Part shown: in pieces, positions 51,866 through 60,577 of the stretch | Position numbering within the stretch: the first letter of the stretch is position 1 | Layout of the letters: each line of letters begins with the position of its first letter | Assembly: GCF_038024065.1 (NCBI RefSeq) | Contig: NZ_CP150667.1 | Span: forward strand, 1,743,501 to 1,807,500 | Reading direction: 5' to 3' | Source: Polaribacter sejongensis | GTDB lineage: Bacteria; Bacteroidota; Bacteroidia; Flavobacteriales; Flavobacteriaceae | Length of the DNA: 64,000 nt | Made by a program: the position numbers and the translations under genes | The notes under the pieces: model-generated | What the model was told of the DNA's origin: nothing | The model's input: the letters and a program-made list of their open reading frames with translations, nothing else | Databases searched by the model: none

Positions 51866-52291
51866 ATTTAATTCTTTTAATTTATAATTAGAGTGCAAAG
51901 ATATGCATCTATCAGCATTAAAAAAACATTTAACAGAACTATCCTCTGTTCTTTAAACTCTTTAACTTATATTTTTAACACACTGATTTGTAATTTATTA
52001 ATAAAAACAAAAAATTGTAAATAGATATTTTAACCATGTTGTAAACGAATAGTCCATTTTCTAAAATAGAATAGCTCTAGCAAGAAAAAGTTTTATATTT
52101 TTTTCTATATTTATCTAAATTTAGTATTCAAATATAATTGATATTTATATCTATTTTAAAACATCAAAAATTTATCTAATTTTTAAAAACCTTATAGTTA
52201 GATTAGTTATTTGATAATTCTTTATATTTTTTTTCATTCTATCAAGATATCGAATAACTATCACTAATTTTACAACTGATTAAATTAATAT
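51866..52291. other. 426-bp intergenic region between divergent genes
   Basis: Very A/T-rich, no ORF. It holds the minus-strand -7 box at 51896-51903 and, near 52110-52190, TTTAGTAT and AAATTTATCTAATTTTT, which recur at about the same spacing at 48890-48966. TAATTTTA lies about 20 bp upstream of the rim operon start, one base off the -7 consensus. Confidence 0.65.
51896..51903 (-). promoter_or_regulatory. -7 box (TAnnTTTG) of the dehydrogenase gene
   Basis: On the minus strand this reads TATCTTTG, 30 bp upstream of ATG at 51865. It overlaps the alternative ATG at 51898. Confidence 0.55.
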
Positions 52292-52729
52292 ATGAAAATA
52301 ACTATTGGTCGTATTGATAAAGCCGATTTTCCGGAACTGCATCTAGAAGACATCGATTTAAAAATTGATTCTGGCGCTTATACATCATCAATACATTGTT
52401 CTAATATTGAAGAAATAACCATAGACGGAAAAAATTTTATCCGGTTTAAGTTATTAGATCCAGAACATCCATTTTACAATAATAAGGAGTTTACTACAAA
52501 AAACTACGCTTCTAAATTGGTAAAAAGCTCGAATGGAATTTCCGAAAAAAGATTTTTAGTGGAAACTGAAATTGTAATTTTCAACGAAATATTCCCTATT
52601 CATTTAACATTAAGTGAACGTAAAGACATGAAATTCCCGATCTTGCTTGGAAGAAAGTTTTTAAATAAAAAATTCGTGATAGACACTACAAAGTCAAACT
52701 TATCACACAAATTAAAAAATAAAATATAA
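52292..52729 (+). CDS. retropepsin-like 'ATP-dependent zinc protease' (RimB-like)
   Basis: This 145-residue protein begins [20 protein letters not shown], then [13 protein letters not shown] (24-36), where Asp26-Ser-Gly-Ala matches the D-[ST]-G-A active-site loop of retropepsin-like proteins. It ends [20 protein letters not shown], the conserved hydrophobic-Gly segment. This family (PF05618) is called Zn_protease or RimB and sits next to rimK in several phyla. A catalytic role in removing glutamates from RimK targets has been proposed; I take that as family knowledge, not shown here. Its stop overlaps the rimK start (TAATG). Confidence 0.85.
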   Translation: MKITIGRIDKADFPELHLEDIDLKIDSGAYTSSIHCSNIEEITIDGKNFIRFKLLDPEHPFYNNKEFTTKNYASKLVKSSNGISEKRFLVETEIVIFNEIFPIHLTLSERKDMKFPILLGRKFLNKKFVIDTTKSNLSHKLKNKI

Positions 52730-53604
52730 TGAGAATTGTAATTCTGTCTAGAAATCCTAAATTGTATTCAACTAGAAGATTGGTAGAATCCGCCGAAAAA
52801 AGAGGTCATGAAGTAATGGTTGTAGACCATTTAAAATGTAACATTGAAATTGAAAAAAGATCTCCAAAAATATTTTATAAAGGAGAATATTTAGAAAACA
52901 TCGATGCTATTATACCAAGAATTGGTGCTTCTGTAACTTTTTATGGAACTGCTGTTATTCGTCAATTTGAAATGATGAAAGTATTTTCTGCAGTTTCTTC
53001 TCAAGCTTTAGTAAAATCTAGAGATAAATTAAGCAGTTTACAAATTTTAGCAAGAGCTGGTGTTGGGTTGCCAAAAACAGTTTTCACCAATTACACAAAA
53101 GATGTAGAGCACGTTGTTGAATCTGTTGGTGGTGCGCCTTTAATTTTAAAATTATTGGAAGGAACACAAGGTTTAGGTGTGGTTTTAGCAGAAACAAAAA
53201 ATGCTGCTACTTCTGTTTTAGAGGCTTTTAATGGATTGGGTGCAAGAGTAATTGCGCAAGAATTTATTAAAGAAGCTGGTGGTGCAGATATTAGAGCTTT
53301 TGTAGTTGATGGTAAAGTAATTGGTGCTATGAAACGTCAGGGTAAAGAAGGAGAATTCCGTTCTAATTTACACAGAGGTGGTAACGCAACTGTCATAGAA
53401 TTAACCGATGAAGAAGAAAAAACTGCATTAAAAGCAACCAAAGCTTTAGGTTTGGGTGTTGCTGGTGTAGATATGTTACAATCATCTAAAGGACCTTTGG
53501 TATTAGAAGTAAATTCTTCTCCAGGTTTAGAAGGAATTGAAGTAGCAACAGGTAAAAATATTGCGAAAGAAATAATTCGTTATTTAGAAATTCATGTCGA
53601 GTAA
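52729..53604 (+). CDS. rimK: RimK ATP-grasp alpha-L-glutamate ligase
   Basis: This 291-residue protein aligns from end to end with E. coli RimK (300 residues). It has [20 protein letters not shown] (about 64-83), the ATP-grasp lysines in [36 protein letters not shown], and the Mg-binding [15 protein letters not shown] near the C-terminus. RimK adds Glu residues to the C-terminus of ribosomal protein S6 and can make poly-alpha-glutamate. It overlaps the retropepsin-like gene by 1 bp and the AstE-like gene by 11 bp, so the three products are co-translated. Confidence 0.95.
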   Translation: MRIVILSRNPKLYSTRRLVESAEKRGHEVMVVDHLKCNIEIEKRSPKIFYKGEYLENIDAIIPRIGASVTFYGTAVIRQFEMMKVFSAVSSQALVKSRDKLSSLQILARAGVGLPKTVFTNYTKDVEHVVESVGGAPLILKLLEGTQGLGVVLAETKNAATSVLEAFNGLGARVIAQEFIKEAGGADIRAFVVDGKVIGAMKRQGKEGEFRSNLHRGGNATVIELTDEEEKTALKATKALGLGVAGVDMLQSSKGPLVLEVNSSPGLEGIEVATGKNIAKEIIRYLEIHVE

Positions 53605-54544
53605 ACCTTTTATCCTTTTAGGAAAAGTAATTCCTGAAGGAAAACGTACTGTTTTAGATTTAGAAGTAGCAAAACTACATACCAGAACCACTGTAAAAGT
53701 TCCTATAATTATAGAGCGTTCTCAGAAGCCTGGTCCCGTAGTTTTATTGCTAGCGGGTATACATGGTGATGAAACAAATGGTGTTGGAATTATTAGAGAA
53801 ATTATTAATTTAAAGATTAATAAACCTAAAACAGGAACCATTATTTGTATTCCTGTTTTTAATATTTTTGGATATTTAATACAGACTAGAGAATTTCCTG
53901 ATGGACGTGATTTAAATAGAATGTTTCCTGGTTCTGCTAGTGGATCTTTAGCTAGTCAATTTGCATATCAATTTACAAAAGAAATTGCACCACTGGTAGA
54001 TTATGTCATTGATTTTCATACAGGTGGTGGTGACCGTGATAATATTGCACAAATAAGATGTAGTAAAGACGATGAAAAAGCATTAGAATTGGCAAAGGTT
54101 TTTAACCCTCCAATGATTGTTTTTTCTGAAAACATCACAAAATCACTTAGAGACACCTTGCATAAAATGGGTAAAACCGTTTTACTTTTTGAAGGTGGAA
54201 AATCTAAGGAACTAAACCCTACAATTATTAACGAAGGTGTTAACGGAACTAGAAATGTATTAATTCGTTTAGGACTTATTGAAGGAGACATTACGGTTAG
54301 AGAAACCCCTGTTTTTGTCCATAAGGCAAAATGGTTAAGAGCTCCAGATTCTGGGATGTTTAAAATTAGAGTTGCCAACGGAAGCTTTGTTAAAAAGAAA
54401 GAAGTATTAGGTGTAATACAAGATCCTTTTGGGGAGTTTAAAAAGAAAATTTATGCGCCATTTGATTGTAATATTTTCTGTATTAATAAAACACCAATTG
54501 TAAATAAAGGAGATGCTTTATTTCATGTTAGTATTGATGAATAA
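53594..54544 (+). CDS. succinylglutamate desuccinylase/aspartoacylase family protein
   Basis: This 316-residue M14-type zinc deacylase has [11 protein letters not shown] (zinc His57 and Glu60), [10 protein letters not shown] (substrate Arg), the third zinc ligand in DFHTGG (His142) and LFEGGKSKE with the catalytic-type Glu. A C-terminal beta domain (about 245-316, [20 protein letters not shown]) is lipoyl-like. AstE relatives cleave N-acyl amino acids; in this operon it may cleave a Glu-containing product or target of RimK, which is inference. The start is 11 bp inside rimK. A terminator follows about 80 bp later. Confidence 0.88.
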   Translation: MSSKPFILLGKVIPEGKRTVLDLEVAKLHTRTTVKVPIIIERSQKPGPVVLLLAGIHGDETNGVGIIREIINLKINKPKTGTIICIPVFNIFGYLIQTREFPDGRDLNRMFPGSASGSLASQFAYQFTKEIAPLVDYVIDFHTGGGDRDNIAQIRCSKDDEKALELAKVFNPPMIVFSENITKSLRDTLHKMGKTVLLFEGGKSKELNPTIINEGVNGTRNVLIRLGLIEGDITVRETPVFVHKAKWLRAPDSGMFKIRVANGSFVKKKEVLGVIQDPFGEFKKKIYAPFDCNIFCINKTPIVNKGDALFHVSIDE

Positions 54545-54624
54545 TGTACATGCTGCAAGCAATATTTTAACCTAAAGGTTGATGATAGATTTCTAACAGG
54601 TTATAGCATTTTAAATAAAATAGT

Positions 54625-54659
54625 AAAAGAGAACAGGTTTTTAATCTGTTCTCTTTTTT
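54625..54659 (+). terminator. Rho-independent terminator of the rim operon
   Basis: AAAAGAGAACAG pairs with CTGTTCTCTTTT around a T-rich loop, followed by further T. Confidence 0.92.
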
Positions 54660-54693
54660 GTTTTGTAAATTAGGCATCTAAACTTTCCTCTAG

Positions 54694-56019
54694 ATGAAAA
54701 AAATTACACTCTTATTCTTATTAATGTCCATTACTATTTCTGCACAAACAGATCTTAAAATTTACGATATCATAAACGATATTTCTGCAGATAATATTAA
54801 AGCTGATATAAAAACGCTAACAGAATTTGGTACAAGAAATACTTTTTCAGATACTATTTCTACAACTCGTGGTATTGGTGCAGCTAGACGCTGGATAAAA
54901 GCCGAATTCGATAAAATATCTAGCAATTGCAACAACTGTATAAACACCTTTTATCAAAAGGACTTTGTTTCAAAAAAAGGCAATAGAAGAGTGCCTCATG
55001 ATGCGTGGGTTGTAAATGTTGTGGCAGTTCAAAAAGGAACAAAATACCCAAACAAGTATATTATTATGAGTGGTGATATTGATTCTCGTGCAAGCGATAC
55101 AATGGATTTTACCACAGATGCTCCTGGTGCAAATGATAATGCTTCCGGAATGGCAGGAACCATAGAAGCCGCAAGAGTATTAAGCAAATATCAATTTGAA
55201 AGCAGTATTATTTATGTAGGGCTTTCTGGTGAAGAACAAGGTTTGTTTGGTGGCGCTGGTTTGGCTAAATATGCCAAAGAAAAAGGTTGGGATATTATTG
55301 GTGTTTTAAACAATGATATGATTGGTAATATTAAAGGGGTAGATGGCGTTATCGACAATCGTAGCTTTAGAATCTTCTCGGAACCGGTGCCTGCAAATGA
55401 AACTGATAACCAACGAAAAATGCGCAGATTTTATGGTGGTGAAGTCGATGGAATTTCGAGACAATTGGCAAGATACATTCATAAAAGTGTAAAAACTTAT
55501 ATGCCAGAAATGAATCCTATGATGATTTATAGATTAGACAGATTTGGACGCGGAGGACACCACAGACCTTTTAACGACTTAGGTTTTGCTGGAATTAGAA
55601 TTATGGAAGCGCATGAAAACTACACACAGCAACATCAAGATATTAGAACTGAAAACGGTATTGCATACGGAGATACTTTTGAGCATGTAAATTTTGACTA
55701 TGCAAAAAAACTAACCGCTGTAAACGCAATTACAATGGCTAATTTAGCTTGGGCTCCTGCTTCCCCAAAAGAAGTTGCTATTGGCGGAATTGTAGAAGCT
55801 GCTGTAAAATTAAAATGGAGTAAAGTTGATGGAGCTAAAGGTTATAAGATTTATTGGCGTGACACTACCTCTCCTACTTGGGATCATTCTAGATATGTAG
55901 AAACTACAGAATTTACTTTAGGCGAAATTGTTATTGACAACTTCTTTTTTGGTGTGGCAGCTGTTGGAGAAAATGGACATGAAAGTGTAGTTGTTTTTCC
56001 TAATGAGATAATGAGATAG
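54694..56019 (+). CDS. secreted M28 family zinc aminopeptidase with C-terminal fibronectin-III-like domain
   Basis: This 441-residue protein has the signal peptide MKKITLLFLLMSITISAQ. The M28 core has GANDNASG (Asp148), the catalytic pair SGEEQGLFGG (Glu180, Glu181), LNNDMIGN (Asp208) and late ENYTQQHQD (His ligand). The first zinc ligand is normally His in GHxDS; here the segment reads SGDIDSR, with Asp128 at that place. I recall this variant from other Bacteroidota. Residues about 345-440 (EAAVKLKWSKVDGAKGYKIY) are fibronectin-III-like. It probably digests extracellular peptides. Confidence 0.9.
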   Translation: MKKITLLFLLMSITISAQTDLKIYDIINDISADNIKADIKTLTEFGTRNTFSDTISTTRGIGAARRWIKAEFDKISSNCNNCINTFYQKDFVSKKGNRRVPHDAWVVNVVAVQKGTKYPNKYIIMSGDIDSRASDTMDFTTDAPGANDNASGMAGTIEAARVLSKYQFESSIIYVGLSGEEQGLFGGAGLAKYAKEKGWDIIGVLNNDMIGNIKGVDGVIDNRSFRIFSEPVPANETDNQRKMRRFYGGEVDGISRQLARYIHKSVKTYMPEMNPMMIYRLDRFGRGGHHRPFNDLGFAGIRIMEAHENYTQQHQDIRTENGIAYGDTFEHVNFDYAKKLTAVNAITMANLAWAPASPKEVAIGGIVEAAVKLKWSKVDGAKGYKIYWRDTTSPTWDHSRYVETTEFTLGEIVIDNFFFGVAAVGENGHESVVVFPNEIMR

Positions 56020-56070
56020 TAGTTATATGCTTAAAGTATTAACATTTGGCAATAATAAAAAAATGAATTT

Positions 56071-56110
56071 AAGAATCACACCTATTATTAAATAATTTGG
56101 TGTGATTCTT
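56071..56110 (+). terminator. terminator-like hairpin after the M28 gene
   Basis: AAGAATCACACC pairs perfectly with GGTGTGATTCTT around a 16-nt A/T loop; only a short T run follows. Confidence 0.75.
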
Positions 56111-56161
56111 GATACTTTATATTGAAAATCAAAAACTTAAACCAATCTCAATAAAAAACTT

Positions 56162-56851
56162 ATGAAAACTAAATTATTCTTTGCTATATCAATAGGATTT
56201 ATATCCTTAAGTTATTCTCAAGCACTTCAAAGTATAGATAAGCTGAATCCAAATATTAAAAAACCAATAGATTATTATTTAGTAAATAAAAAGAATGATA
56301 CAACACTAATAAAAGGTGAAGTATTGCCGATTAAAACAATACAAAGAGGTTTTGTCTATATTACAGAAAAAGGAGATAAAAAAACAATAAACCCTGATAA
56401 TTTCACATATTTATTAATGAAAAATTCAGAAGAAAAAACTTTAACTTTAAAATCCTTACCATTTAAAATAAAAACATTTAGTCGTGCGGTAAAAAGAAAT
56501 GCTTTTATGACTGTTTTAATTGAAAACTCAGAAAATCAACTTAAAGAAGGGAAACTAAATTTATATTTACATGATTATATTTATCTAAAAAATAAAGTTT
56601 TATCTTTTGAAGAAAGTGTAGAATGGCCATCACATATGGATTTGGAAAAAGATCAATTTATTGAATCCAAAACATTATACTTTCAAGATTTGGATGGATT
56701 GCATATAATAGAGTCTAAATCAGATTTTAAACAATTCCCAAAAGTACTAGGAAAGCAACTTTACAAAAAAATGAAAAATTCTGATAAAGATAAAGTACAA
56801 TTTATTCTTGATTATTTTACAAAATATAATATGAAGGTCGTAAAAATATAA
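56162..56851 (+). CDS. secreted protein of unknown function
   Basis: This 229-residue protein has the signal peptide MKTKLFFAISIGFISLSYSQ. The mature part is Lys/Asp-rich and mixed alpha/beta (NPNIKKPIDYYLVNKKNDTT, LKEGKLNLYLHDYIYLKNKV). There is no Cys in the mature part, no membrane segment and no catalytic motif I recognise. It ends 6 bp before the start of a cassette-like spacer. Together with the next two genes it forms a block of orphan secreted proteins that share no visible sequence similarity with one another. Confidence 0.65.
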   Translation: MKTKLFFAISIGFISLSYSQALQSIDKLNPNIKKPIDYYLVNKKNDTTLIKGEVLPIKTIQRGFVYITEKGDKKTINPDNFTYLLMKNSEEKTLTLKSLPFKIKTFSRAVKRNAFMTVLIENSENQLKEGKLNLYLHDYIYLKNKVLSFEESVEWPSHMDLEKDQFIESKTLYFQDLDGLHIIESKSDFKQFPKVLGKQLYKKMKNSDKDKVQFILDYFTKYNMKVVKI

Positions 56852-56856
56852 CTATT

Positions 56857-56988
56857 GCTAACAAAATATAAATTTTATTACTGATTTTAGCTCACTTGGG
56901 AAATTCCCATAGAATTTCGTAGTTCGTGTTTTATTTAGTAAATTTAGTACTTAAGCAACTCAGTAAAGTTTATACAACAACGTAGGTA
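56857..56988. repeat. attC-like intergenic spacer 1 (putative)
   Basis: It begins GCTAACAAAATATAAA just after a stop codon and ends TATACAACAACGTAGGTAAT just before the next gene. Its size (about 130 bp) and boundary words match spacer 2. It contains the palindrome GGGAAATTCCC near the middle. Recombination-site status is a hypothesis. Confidence 0.45.
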
Positions 56989-57004
56989 ATTAAATAATAA
57001 TAAT

Positions 57005-57634
57005 TTGAGAGAAACTATACTTATACTAACACTAATGATTTCGGTTAATTGTTTAGCTCAGAATTATAAATTTAACTTGTTGACTAAATATAAATCAGAA
57101 AACGGTTTCTATAAGCAGAAAATTATTTATTCTAACAAAAACGACAATAGCTATTTCTTATATATATATAAATTTAAAGATAAAAACATTGGAGAAATTG
57201 TTGATTTAAAAAATTCAAAACATCACTTTTTTAAAGTAATTGAAAGTGAGGGATATGAAAAAGAGATTCATCATCAATTTAAATATGAAAATACCTCAAA
57301 TGTATTTTATAGAGATTTACCTAATACAGTCTTTGATTTTAAAGTTATAGCTAAAGACAGCTTATCAAAAACAGTAAAATTAATTAAATACAAGAACAAA
57401 AAAAAGAAAATAATAACAAGTATTGCTGAATTGAAAATAAAAAATATTCCTTATAACTTATTCTCACTATTCAGGTTTAGCTGTTTACATCCTTATGAAA
57501 ATTTTACAAATTTAAGTTTTAGTGAAAATGGTATTGTGGAAAGTTATAAATTACTTGACACGAAAAATCCAATCTTTATTTACCTAGATTATTATTCTGA
57601 GAATATAGATTTTGAAGTAAAAGTCAAACAGTAA
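57005..57634 (+). CDS. secreted protein of unknown function
   Basis: This 209-residue protein has a TTG start; the signal peptide MRETILILTLMISVNCLAQN needs this start, since the next ATG (57035) falls inside it. The mature part is rich in Lys, Asn, Phe and Tyr (SYFLYIYKFKDKNIGEIVDL) and has no family I recognise. It follows spacer 1 by about 17 bp and is followed 3 bp after its stop by spacer 2. The A/T content looks even higher than in neighbouring core genes, consistent with recent acquisition, but this was judged by eye. Confidence 0.62.
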   Translation: MRETILILTLMISVNCLAQNYKFNLLTKYKSENGFYKQKIIYSNKNDNSYFLYIYKFKDKNIGEIVDLKNSKHHFFKVIESEGYEKEIHHQFKYENTSNVFYRDLPNTVFDFKVIAKDSLSKTVKLIKYKNKKKKIITSIAELKIKNIPYNLFSLFRFSCLHPYENFTNLSFSENGIVESYKLLDTKNPIFIYLDYYSENIDFEVKVKQ

Positions 57635-57637
57635 AAT

Positions 57638-57760
57638 ACTAACAACACCATGTATTAAAATTGCTATTTTAGTGTTCTACCTAAAACTTCAATTTTCCTT
57701 CGGAAAATAGCCGTTCATTAAAAACGTAACTTCCAATACAGAAACACATTGTACGTAAGC
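57638..57760. repeat. attC-like intergenic spacer 2 (putative)
   Basis: It begins ACTAACAACACCATGTATT 3 bp after a stop codon and ends ACACATTGTACGTAAGC 19 bp before the next ATG. The centre folds as ATTTTCC TTC GGAAAAT, and the outer parts (GTATTaaaAtTGC and its reverse complement from CTTCCAATAC) are imperfectly complementary. Confidence 0.45.
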
Positions 57761-57779
57761 CGAAAAAAAAGGTAAACTA

Positions 57780-58337
57780 ATGAAACTCTCTATCGTATTT
57801 ACTATATTTCTGTTCACAAATACAATAATAGGACAAAATTTTCATACCAAATTTGAATATAAAAATTCTATTAATAAGGATATCACAGTTCAGAATAGTT
57901 ATCCAAAAGGCGGACAAAGATTTACAACAACAAACGGAAAAGAATTTGTTTATGTAACATTTTGGACTTCTATATCTAATAATTCGGCTTCCAATTTGGA
58001 ATTAGAAATAGATTTTTCTGCCAATTCATTTATAATACCTTCCGCACCTAACATAAACTTCAATTTGTATATACCAAATAACGAGATGACCCTTGAGAAA
58101 GAATCATTACCGAATTATGGTTTGGATATAATAAATTTTCTTAAAGAAAATATGAATAAACCATCCAAATTGAGAACAATAATTAAACCTAATAGCTCGC
58201 ATCTTTTTTATGCGGTTGTTATTTCTAACAAAGGTGTAAATGGAACAGTAAGAGCTGGATTTGAATTACAAAAAGAAGAACTAATTTACACAATCAATAA
58301 CCACGAAATTAATTGTGGGAAAATTCTAATAAATTAA
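57780..58337 (+). CDS. secreted protein of unknown function
   Basis: This 185-residue protein has the signal peptide MKLSIVFTIFLFTNTIIG. The mature part looks beta-rich (EFVYVTFWTSISNNSASNLE, LEIDFSANSFIIP, HLFYAVVISNKGVNGTVRAG), suggesting an Ig- or lipocalin-like sandwich; this is only an impression. There is one Cys near the end (NCGKILIN). No family is recognised. It is the last gene of the orphan block, with no cassette-like spacer after it, and is convergent with the sugar kinase gene. Confidence 0.65.
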   Translation: MKLSIVFTIFLFTNTIIGQNFHTKFEYKNSINKDITVQNSYPKGGQRFTTTNGKEFVYVTFWTSISNNSASNLELEIDFSANSFIIPSAPNINFNLYIPNNEMTLEKESLPNYGLDIINFLKENMNKPSKLRTIIKPNSSHLFYAVVISNKGVNGTVRAGFELQKEELIYTINNHEINCGKILIN

Positions 58338-58413
58338 TATTTTGTAAAATTTTTTCCATTCCTACTGAAAGATATAAAAAAGGGAAATACGCTTTTAATA
58401 ATTTAAAAAAAAT

Positions 58414-59295
58414 CTATAAACCACTAAACTGAACAACTTCATTTTCTGTAATAATAGGATTTGCTCCTTCATTTTGAGCAACTAAGGCACCAACAGCACA
58501 AGCAAAATCAATTGCTTTTTGTGGAGCTGAACCATTAATTAACTGACTGATTAAAGATGCTAAAAAAGAATCTCCAGAACCAACAGTGTCTACTACTTTA
58601 ATTTTATAACCACTATTATAAAACAAAGCATTGTTATATAATAAAACAGCACCATGTTCGCCTTTTGTAACGCAAATATGTGCTGTTTTTGTTTTTTCTG
58701 ATATAAAATGTATGTTTTGTTCTAAATTATGAAAAGGAGAACCTAAAAAAGCACTTACTTCATAAAGCTCTTCATCATTAAACTTAATAAAATCTGCTTT
58801 CTCCATTAACGCTACTAAAATTTCTTTTGAATAAAAAGGAGCTCTTAAATTCACATCAAAAATAGCATATTTAGTAAGCTTTAAAAGTTGATACAACGTG
58901 TTTTTAGAAACAGTATCCCTAGTAATTAAACTCCCAAAAACAAAAGCATCAGCTTGTTTTACCAATGTTGCCGCTGCTGTTGTAAGCGGAATTTTATCCC
59001 AAGCCCTTGGATGTACAATTTCATAGGTAGCAGCTCCTTTTTCATTTAATGTTACAGCAACTTCTCCTGTTGTATAATCCTCTAAAATGACGACAGCATC
59101 AGCATTTATTTTTAAATCGTTTATGTAATTTAAAATCAACTTTCCTAATTCATCATTACCAATGGCACTTACCATAGCAACATCATTCTTAAAAGATTTT
59201 AAACGAACAGCAACATTTAGAGGCGCTCCTCCTATTTTTTTATGCGTAGGAAAAACATCCCACAAAACTTCACCAAAACATACAATTTTAGACAT
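58414..59295 (-). CDS. PfkB family sugar kinase, probable fructokinase
   Basis: This 293-residue ribokinase-fold enzyme has the substrate loop GGAPLNVAVRL (22-32), NDELG (47-51), and the anion hole/catalytic DTVGSGDSF (Asp236-Phe244; Asp242 is the general base), where SG replaces the more usual AG. The C-terminal NEGANPI is typical of fructokinases. It phosphorylates a ketohexose at the expense of ATP. Operon position behind a sucrose-phosphate-synthase-like gene and a phosphatase-invertase fusion makes fructose the best guess. It lies 3 bp after the GT4 stop. Confidence 0.9.
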   Translation of the reverse strand: MSKIVCFGEVLWDVFPTHKKIGGAPLNVAVRLKSFKNDVAMVSAIGNDELGKLILNYINDLKINADAVVILEDYTTGEVAVTLNEKGAATYEIVHPRAWDKIPLTTAAATLVKQADAFVFGSLITRDTVSKNTLYQLLKLTKYAIFDVNLRAPFYSKEILVALMEKADFIKFNDEELYEVSAFLGSPFHNLEQNIHFISEKTKTAHICVTKGEHGAVLLYNNALFYNSGYKIKVVDTVGSGDSFLASLISQLINGSAPQKAIDFACAVGALVAQNEGANPIITENEVVQFSGL

Positions 59296-59298
59296 ACT

Positions 59299-60573
59299 TT
59301 AATAAATATTAGTTTCTGATGTTCTTTGATTAATTGAACTCGCAAAAATGGTTAACATTCTTTTAGCAATACCTGTCCAACCAAAATTTCTACGTGCAAA
59401 ACGTGCACCTTCTACAGACATTTCGTTTCTTAATTTAGGATATAACAAAGGCATTGCCATCATTGCTCCAAACTCTTTTGGTCTGTGTGGATCTGCAAAT
59501 AAAGCCTGATTTCCAAAATCAATTAAATCGCACAAACCACCATGAACTGTTATTACACTTGGCGTACCACAAGCCATTGCCTCAATAGCAACCATCCCAA
59601 AAGGCTCATATCTAGAAGGCATCACAAAAATACTTGCAGATCTATATACATTTGCTAAATCTTCATCAGCAATATAATTTTTCCACTTTATTTTATCTTC
59701 AATACCCAATTCTTTAGCCAATACTTTTAAAGTCTCTATTCCATCCCTATCTTGCTGAGAATCTCCACCAATGGCAGCGACTAACCTTGCTTCTGGGCAT
59801 AATTCAAAAACCGTTGGTAACGAACGTATTAATAAATCGTAGCCTTTATTATGCGCCATTCTACCCAACGCCAAAATATCGGTTGGTTTGATATCATATT
59901 TTAATCTGATTTTATCATTTTCTTTAGACGGAACTGGAAAAAACCTATTTTCATCAATTCCTGGAGGAATCATGCTACAATTTCTAGACAACACATCATA
60001 TTGCTGTACTAATAAATCTACTTGAGGAAGCGTAGTTGCAATCACAAAATTACACATCTGATACACAAAGTATTCTTTTCTAATACGTTCTTTAAAGCGA
60101 TATGTTTTCTCCATCTCTTTCTCATCCATATCACTTCCCATAGAGTGTTGTTTCCACCAACCTAAAGAATGTGGTGTATGCACATGACAAATACCTAATT
60201 CTTCTGCAATTTTTTGTCCTGCCCAACCTGCATCCCAGTAATGAGAATACACAACATCGTACTTTTTATTTTCTTTCTTAATTGCAGCCAACGTATTGGT
60301 CACAAATTTTTTTAGATGATCGTGCATATCTTCTTTTCTAATGAATTTTTTTCCTCCAAAAGGAATTCTCCAAACATTAAAATTTTCATCTACATGATCA
60401 TATTCTGGTTGATCTTCAAACTGCCGTGTTACCAGATCTACACGTTTACCTAATCTACTAAATCTATCTGCTAATTCTAATACATATACTACTTGACCTC
60501 CTGTATCTGGTTTTCCTAATTCTGCGTGTGCCCCTACATATCCATGTAAAGAGATCATTAATATTGATTTCAT
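59299..60573 (-). CDS. sucrose-phosphate-synthase-like glycosyltransferase (GT4)
   Basis: This 424-residue GT-B enzyme begins MKSILMISLHGYVGAHAELG followed by KPDTGGQVVYVLELA, the N-terminal motif shared by sucrose-phosphate and sucrose synthases. HVHTPHSLGWWKQHSMGSD follows, and the donor site is SRYEPFGMVAIEAMACGTPS (EX7E). The family condenses NDP-glucose and fructose-6-phosphate into sucrose-6-phosphate. The phosphatase domain found in plant SPS is absent here but encoded by the adjacent gene. It sits between the fusion gene (4-bp gap) and the kinase gene (3-bp gap). Confidence 0.9.
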   Translation of the reverse strand: MKSILMISLHGYVGAHAELGKPDTGGQVVYVLELADRFSRLGKRVDLVTRQFEDQPEYDHVDENFNVWRIPFGGKKFIRKEDMHDHLKKFVTNTLAAIKKENKKYDVVYSHYWDAGWAGQKIAEELGICHVHTPHSLGWWKQHSMGSDMDEKEMEKTYRFKERIRKEYFVYQMCNFVIATTLPQVDLLVQQYDVLSRNCSMIPPGIDENRFFPVPSKENDKIRLKYDIKPTDILALGRMAHNKGYDLLIRSLPTVFELCPEARLVAAIGGDSQQDRDGIETLKVLAKELGIEDKIKWKNYIADEDLANVYRSASIFVMPSRYEPFGMVAIEAMACGTPSVITVHGGLCDLIDFGNQALFADPHRPKEFGAMMAMPLLYPKLRNEMSVEGARFARRNFGWTGIAKRMLTIFASSINQRTSETNIY

Positions 60574-60577
60574 ATTT

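Noticed and set aside
51866..51898. Upstream ATG giving an 11-residue longer dehydrogenase
   Set aside because: The -7 box overlaps this ATG, so a transcript from it would not contain it.
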